A program made the position numbers and the translations under genes. From positions 29,104-93,103 of the forward strand of contig NZ_BLAE01000019.1 of assembly GCF_009687865.1 (NCBI RefSeq): a stretch of 64,000 bases of DNA, written 5' to 3'. Below are positions 59,423-64,000 of this stretch, piece after piece. Below the pieces are notes generated by a model. That model ran no database searches, was not told the origin of the DNA, and was given only the letters and a program-made list of their open reading frames with translations. The stretch's first letter is position 1; the number at the start of each line of letters is the position of its first letter. Origin of the DNA: Acrocarpospora macrocephala (GTDB lineage: Bacteria > Actinomycetota > Actinomycetes > Streptosporangiales > Streptosporangiaceae).

Positions 59423-60271
59423 CTACATCTTGCGGGAGTAAGAGCGGACCGCCAGCGGCGCGAAGATCAGGACGACGATCACGCAGCCGATGACCGCCCA
59501 GCCGACCTCGACCGTCACGGCCCCGTCGTTCAACAGGTCCCGCACCGCGGAGACGACGTGCGACACCGGGTTGACCTTCACGAACGCCTCCAGCCAGCCG
59601 GGCAGCGTCTCGGCGGGGACGAAGGCGTTGGACAGGAAGGTGAGCGGGAACATGATCATCATTGAGATGCCCTGGACACTCTGCGCCGAACGCGCCATCG
59701 TGCCCAGCCAGGTGAAGATCCACGCCAGTGACCAGCCCGCGATCATGGTCAGTGCGACGCCAGCGACGCAGCCGAGCACCCCGCCGCCGGGGCGGTAACC
59801 GATGAACAGGCCGGTGGCGAGCGTCAGCACCGACGCGATGCCGTACCGGATCAGGTCGGCGATCATCGGGCCGGCCAGGGGAGCGATCCTTGCGATCGGC
59901 AGGGACTTGAAGCGGTCGAAGACCCCCTTGTCCATGTCCTCACGCAGTTGCACGCCTGTTGCCATGCAGACGGTCAGGGCCGTCTGGGCGAGGATGCCGG
60001 GGATCAGTACCGGGAGGTAGTTCGACACGCTGCCGGAGATCGCGCCGCCGAAGATGAACGCGAACATCGCCGTGAACAGCAAGGGCTGGATGAGTACGTC
60101 GAAGAACTGCTCGGGCTTGCGGCGCATCTTCTTCAGGGCCCGCCATGCCATCGCCAGGATCTGAACCCAGGTTTCCTGAAGCGAGCTGCGGGGCGTGGTA
60201 CGGGCGACCACGGTGGACGGGTCGACGCGCTGGGGGTTGAGGGTGGCCGGGGTCATGGTTCTCGTGGTCAT
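59423..60271 (-). CDS. ABC-2-type exporter permease (DrrB-like)
   Basis: 282 residues, six membrane helices, with the ABC-2 signature around MIMFPLTFLSNAFVPAETLPGWL and VNPVSHVVSAVRDLL. It corresponds to DrrB of daunorubicin-type exporters. Its ATG overlaps the ATPase stop by 4 bases. Substrate unknown; lipophilic drug or lipid export is typical. Confidence 0.88.
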   Translation of the reverse strand: MTTRTMTPATLNPQRVDPSTVVARTTPRSSLQETWVQILAMAWRALKKMRRKPEQFFDVLIQPLLFTAMFAFIFGGAISGSVSNYLPVLIPGILAQTALTVCMATGVQLREDMDKGVFDRFKSLPIARIAPLAGPMIADLIRYGIASVLTLATGLFIGYRPGGGVLGCVAGVALTMIAGWSLAWIFTWLGTMARSAQSVQGISMMIMFPLTFLSNAFVPAETLPGWLEAFVKVNPVSHVVSAVRDLLNDGAVTVEVGWAVIGCVIVVLIFAPLAVRSYSRKM

Positions 60272-61236
60272 CGGGCCGCCTCCAGCTGCGGGTTGTCGGC
60301 GCCATGGCCGGTCAGCGCCAGGAAGACTTCGTCCAGCGTCGGCTTGGCGACGCTTACCGAGGAGATGCCGAGGCCTGCCTCTCGCAGGCCGATCAGGACG
60401 TCCGCGGCCCGGTCCGCGTCGGGGAGGGGGATCTTCATGCGTCCCGATTCCGGGGTCAGGACCGGGTCCTCACCCAGCACCCGGCGGACGACATTCGCGG
60501 CCATGGCGATGTCGGCGCCGTCCGCGAGACTGAGCTGCAGGGTTGAGTCGCCGACCTGGGTCTTCAGGGCGTCGGGGGTGTCTTCGGCAACCTTCCGGCC
60601 TCGGTCGATCACGGCTACGCGGTCGGCCAGCTGGTCGGCCTCGTCCAGGTATTGGGTGGTGAGGAGGATCGTGGAACCATCGGTGACCAGCTCGCGGATG
60701 GTGTCCCACATCTGGCCTCGGGTTCTTGGGTCGAGGCCGGTTGTGGGCTCGTCCAGGAAGATCAAGGGTGGACGAGTGATCAGGCTTGACGCCAGATCCA
60801 GGCGGCGGCGCATCCCGCCGCTGAACTGGGACAGGGGACGGCCGGCCGCCTCCTGGAGGTCGAAGCGTTGGAGCAGGTCATCGGCGACTGTCTTGGCTCG
60901 GGTGCTTGTCAGGCCCTGTAGGCGGGCGAACAGCCAGAGGTTCTCCCGGGCGGTCAGGTCTTCGTCCACCGAGGCGTACTGGCCGGTGACGCCCACCAAC
61001 TGCCGGATGCGGTGGGGTTCCCGCCGGACGTCGACGCCGAAGATCTCCGCATGGCCGCCATCGATCGGAAGCAGGGTGGCGAGCATCCGGAGCATGGTGG
61101 TCTTACCTGCTCCGTTGGGGCCCAGGACTCCGAAGATCTCGCCTTGCCGTACGTGCAGGTCGATTCCGTCCACGGCCCGGAAGTCTCCGAAGTTCTTGAC
61201 CAGACCGTCGGCCCGGACGGCACTGAGGTCCGCCAT
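60268..61236 (-). CDS. ABC exporter ATPase (DrrA-like)
   Basis: 322 residues: Walker A LGPNGAGKTTML, Q-loop VGVTGQYASVDE, signature FSGGMRRRLDLA, Walker B LIFLDEPTTGLDP and the H-loop region LLTTQYLDEADQLADRV, plus the C-terminal DrrA extension (about 240-322). It energises the DrrB-like permease. GGAGAGAGG precedes the ATG at 61236. Confidence 0.92.
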   Translation of the reverse strand: MADLSAVRADGLVKNFGDFRAVDGIDLHVRQGEIFGVLGPNGAGKTTMLRMLATLLPIDGGHAEIFGVDVRREPHRIRQLVGVTGQYASVDEDLTARENLWLFARLQGLTSTRAKTVADDLLQRFDLQEAAGRPLSQFSGGMRRRLDLASSLITRPPLIFLDEPTTGLDPRTRGQMWDTIRELVTDGSTILLTTQYLDEADQLADRVAVIDRGRKVAEDTPDALKTQVGDSTLQLSLADGADIAMAANVVRRVLGEDPVLTPESGRMKIPLPDADRAADVLIGLREAGLGISSVSVAKPTLDEVFLALTGHGADNPQLEAAR

Positions 61237-61760
61237 GACGCGTCTCCTCTCTCCGCCGGGTACCTCCCGGCGTCCAAAGAGAGCTTCTACGTTGCCGGCT
61301 TCATCACGGCTTCAGGCTGGTTTCACCTCCGACCAGGCGGTTTCACCGGCTCCGGCGCCCTATGGCGAGTCTTCGCCAAGCACGGCCCGCGCGTTGTCCC
61401 TGCCCTGCTTCCCCTGCGGGCAGGCCGATGAGACGGGATGAGCAGGCGAGCAGTGGGCGGTATCCGGGACCAGACAGGAATCCTGGCGTCATCAAGGATC
61501 GAGAGAGATCAATGACAGGAATCTGGCAGGACACCGGAACGCACGACACGCACGCGCGGATTGGTTCGAGAACTGCTCCGCAGCCTGGATCGAGGATGGA
61601 GCGTCGAGGATTAGCAGACGGCCGAAGGTTCACAGCAGCCCAGGGCACAGGCAGTTCGCCGGGCCATTAGCGGGCCATTGAGGGCGACGAGGGGCAAGCA
61701 CGGCCTCTCATGTCCGGCCCCACGCCCAGGTCAACGGCGGTACGGGCCTGATCCATGCAA
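61237..61760. other. 524-bp region with exporter promoter space and att-side repeats
   Basis: No gene is supported. 61659-61681 has CGGGCCATTAG-CGGGCCATTG, the same tandem motif found right of att copy 3. 61310-61420 is compositionally similar to the surrounding backbone. Confidence 0.5.
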
Positions 61761-61802
61761 TTCCCGAGCTGACAGCGCGGGTTCGATTCCCGTCACCCGC
61801 TC
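61761..61802 (+). repeat. att copy 6: 3' part of tRNA-Gly
   Basis: 42 bases with one mismatch to the tRNA (TTCCCGAGC for TTCCCAAGC). It lies 136 bases before the start of the damaged integrase, and is the outermost copy in the window. Confidence 0.85.
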
Positions 61803-61937
61803 CACCCTCTTATAGCTTCTGACCAGGCAATCCCTTGATCGCCGACTGAGGGCCTGCGGTGTTTCTGGGTGCACGCGTGGGTGCACGTCAACCACGCCAG
61901 GGCGTCAACCGGCCCGACCCTGACAACGCTGCGCGAT

Positions 61938-63114
61938 ATGGCGTCCATCGAAGTGCGCGTCCGCAGGAGCGGCGCTCCCAGCTATCGGATCTGGTGGCGG
62001 CTCGGCGGCGGCCGAGGCGGCCGCCCACAGTCGCGGACCTTCCGTGCCTACGGCGAGGCGATCGCCTTCAAATACGCGGTAGAGACTGCCGGACATCAGT
62101 GGCCGCCGGCTATCCCGGCGGCGTCGCAACCAGACCGGCGGCACCTCTTCGGTGACTACGCCCTGGCCTTCGTTGCGGGCCGGTCGGGCATCGAAGAACG
62201 CACCCGCCACGACTACGAACGCGGACTGCGCAACCACATCCTGCCCACCCTTCGTGCCACTCGACATCCGCAGCCTGGCCCTCAACCGTGCCCTGGTGAG
62301 CGGCTGGGTCAACGCCCTGCACACCGGAGCCGCCCAGCCCGTTGACAGCGACGGGAGGATCCGCAAGCCCCTGGCCGCCTCCACCATCCATAACCTGCAC
62401 GGCCTGCTGTACGCGATCCTGCAGTACGCGGTCGAAGCCGAACCGCCCCTGCGTCGCTCCAATCCCGCAGCCCGAACCCAACTGCCCAGCGCCGACGATG
62501 AGGGCGATAAGGCCTGCTTCCTCACCCCCGAGGAATTCGCCCTCCTCCGCTCCTGCGCCGACGACGACATCCAGGATGCCCTGACCGTCCTGGCCGGAAC
62601 CGGCCTGCGCTACTCCGAATTCGCCGCCCTGCAGGTCCGCGACGTCCACCTCGGAACGCAACCAGCCCCGCAGATCCGGCGCGCCTGGCGGCGCCAACCC
62701 GACAACACCTTCCGGCTCGGCCCGCCCAAGACACCCGCCGCACGCCGCCGGGTCACCCTGCCCGAACAAGTCCTCGCGACGATCCAGCCCCACCTGAAAG
62801 ACAAGAAGCCGGAGACGTTCCTCTTCACCACGACCACCGGGCGATGGTGGCGCCACTCAGCCTTCTACCACCGCCGCTGACGACCCGCCGTCCAACGAGC
62901 CCTGCAGCTCGGCCTGACCAAAAACCCGCGCATCCACGACTTAAGACACACCCACGTCGCCTGGCTCCTCGCCGCCGGAATCGACCTGACCACGATCGCC
63001 CGCCGGATCGGCCACAAGAACATCACCACCACAGCCGATTCCTACACGCACAACAAGCCCACCCTGGAACAGCTGATGGCCGAAGCCATCGATCGCCATC
63101 TAGGCAGCCAGTGA
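61938..63114 (+). pseudogene. Tyrosine integrase inactivated by frameshift and nonsense mutation
   Basis: MASIEVRVRRSGAPSYRIWW at 61938 opens an arm-binding domain and continues to about 62260, where the frame shifts. The second frame carries the core (LSALA-type SAM domain, GTGLRYSEFAALQ with catalytic Arg) and ends at TGA 62878-62880 after YHRR, where TGG (Trp) is expected. The same frame continues without interruption: HDLRHTHVAWLL (His-x-x-Arg-His), IGHKNITTTADSYTH (His, catalytic Tyr), ending 63112-63114. All catalytic residues remain in the remnant. Confidence 0.85.
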
Positions 63115-63399
63115 TCTACCCCAGACCCGCGAAATCTGGATGGCACACCGCGCCCAGACTGCCCAGAAAGCGAGGCATAGATATCGGCGAGACATCACTT
63201 CCAGAGTGCCGGATGAGAACTCCTGGGACGCCGACATTGTGCTCTACCAGGGGAAGGGCTCCTGTTCCGTGCTGTTCCGTGCTCACAAATTGTGATCCAT
63301 TGGAGCGTAGGTCCGGCGTTTTCCCACGTGGCGATCCTGCAGAATTCTTGCCCCGCCCGGTCCGCCAGGGGCAGTTTGAGAAGCCCTATGCAGTGCGGT
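63115..63399. other. Intergenic region with a tandem 10-bp repeat
   Basis: CTGTTCCGTG occurs twice in direct tandem (63262-63271, 63272-63281), similar in size to integrase arm sites. No gene, terminator or promoter is clear. Confidence 0.4.
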
Positions 63400-64000
63400 T
63401 CACCCGCCGCTGATTTGTGTCCAGGAGGCGAGGTCGGCCCGGACGGCCAGCGTGGCGGGGTGCTCGGCGCCGGAGACTCGTTCGCGGATGGGTACCAGGG
63501 CGGCGTACTGGTCGCGGGCCGCGACCGCATCCCCCGCCTGCCCCGTCCAGTAGGCGAGGTTGCCCCGGTCGGACAGTGCCTCGGGGTGCTCGGCCCCCCA
63601 GACCCGCTCACTGACCGGCAGCAGGGCCGCGTACTGATCGCGGGCCGCGACCGCATCCCCCGCCCGCCCCGTCCAGTACGCGAGGTTGGCCCGGACGGCC
63701 AGCGTGTTGGGGTGCTCGGCGCCGGAGACTCGTTCGCGGATGGGTAGCAGGGCGGCGTACTGGTCGCGGGCCGCGACCGCATCCCCCGCCTGCCCCGTGT
63801 AGTAGGCGAGGTTGGCCCGGACGGTCAGTGTCGCGGGGTGCTCGGCGCCGGAGACGCGTGCGCCGATGGGCAGCAGGGCGGCGTACTGGTCGCGGGCCGC
63901 GACCGCATCCCCCGCATCCCCCGTCCAGGAGGCGAGGTCGGCCCGGACGCCCAGCGTGTCGGGGTGCTCGGCGCCGGAGACCCGTTCCCGGATGGGCAGC
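63400..64000 (-). CDS. TPR-repeat protein, C-terminal part (truncated by window edge)
   Basis: The minus-strand frame is open from the window end to TGA 63402-63400. It consists of five units of 42 residues (consensus NLAYWTGQAGDAVAARDQ, YAALLPIRERVSGAEHP, TLAVRA), exactly 126 bases each at DNA level. This is the TPR_10/12 type found at the C-terminus of actinobacterial NB-ARC or NACHT-like regulators and conflict proteins. The last unit ends abruptly (ASWTQISGG). The start and any ATPase domain lie outside the window. Confidence 0.8.
   Translation of the reverse strand, partial: LPIRERVSGAEHPDTLGVRADLASWTGDAGDAVAARDQYAALLPIGARVSGAEHPATLTVRANLAYYTGQAGDAVAARDQYAALLPIRERVSGAEHPNTLAVRANLAYWTGRAGDAVAARDQYAALLPVSERVWGAEHPEALSDRGNLAYWTGQAGDAVAARDQYAALVPIRERVSGAEHPATLAVRADLASWTQISGG

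Noticed and set aside
45375..61802. Six additional tRNA-Gly genes
   Set aside because: Each copy contains only the 3' 42 bases from the anticodon loop onward; the 5' acceptor strand and D-arm are missing, so no cloverleaf can form.
44421..61802. An intact AICE or prophage
   Set aside because: No replication initiator, transfer ATPase, relaxase, excisionase or structural phage gene is visible, and all integrases are broken.
63400..64000. 126-bp tandem repeats as a non-coding satellite
   Set aside because: Period is a multiple of three, the minus-strand frame is open throughout and matches the TPR consensus.

Overview
The window is high-GC DNA from a mycothiol-producing, Gram-positive actinobacterium. 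The evidence is mshD, a GlnR-type regulator, MurT/GatD, a cysteine leader peptide of actinobacterial type, many GTG/TTG starts and several apparently leaderless promoters. A filamentous genus of the Streptosporangiales or Streptomycetales is my best inference, but no rRNA or other species marker is present.

Positions 1-44.4 kb are mostly chromosomal. They hold an HbhA-like protein, CorA, a DUF2207 protein, asparaginase, Dtd, a His-rich metal-binding protein, YgfZ, a Fur-family regulator, the murT-gatD pair, a rhodanese/SseC/DUF4395 sulfur operon behind a cysteine leader peptide, an ECF sigma/anti-sigma pair, glnR, a YefM/RelE pair, a 5'-nucleotidase, mshD, a Pit phosphate transporter with its PhoU-like partner, and dcd. 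Three less ordinary loci lie in this stretch. (1) At 9.1-13.7 kb a two-gene RNA-repair cassette encodes an RNA ligase-kinase and a 971-residue protein joining MJ1316 (DUF504), EEP nuclease, 2H phosphoesterase and poly(A)-polymerase-type domains. (2) At 16-17.7 kb an IscB RNA-guided nuclease with its upstream omega-RNA region has split an arsR-SRPBCC-reductase operon. (3) At 22-30.7 kb lies a cluster of a HerA/VirB4-like ATPase, a membrane-anchored protein resembling a VirD4-like ATPase without a Walker A motif, three single-pass secreted or membrane proteins and a polytopic membrane protein. A decayed IS630 inverted pair sits at 18.8-20.1 kb.

From 44.4 kb the window is an integration hot spot. 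A functional-looking tRNA-Gly(CCC) gene is followed by six further copies of its 3' 42 bases (45375, 46762, 48719, 49919, 55032, 61761). Most have tandem GTGCC-type repeats beside them, and four are followed by near-identical terminator-like hairpins. The segments between copies carry small accessory cargo: a HicB-like protein, an AbrB/RelE-like pair, a GYD protein, DUF2283, an AlbA_2/ATPase regulator, DUF4839, an XRE/RelE-like pair, and a BTAD-ATPase regulator convergent with a DrrAB-type ABC exporter. Integrase remnants lie at 47.8 and 52 kb, and a nearly complete integrase inactivated by a frameshift and a TGG-to-TGA change follows the last copy. The window ends inside a TPR protein built of 126-bp repeats.
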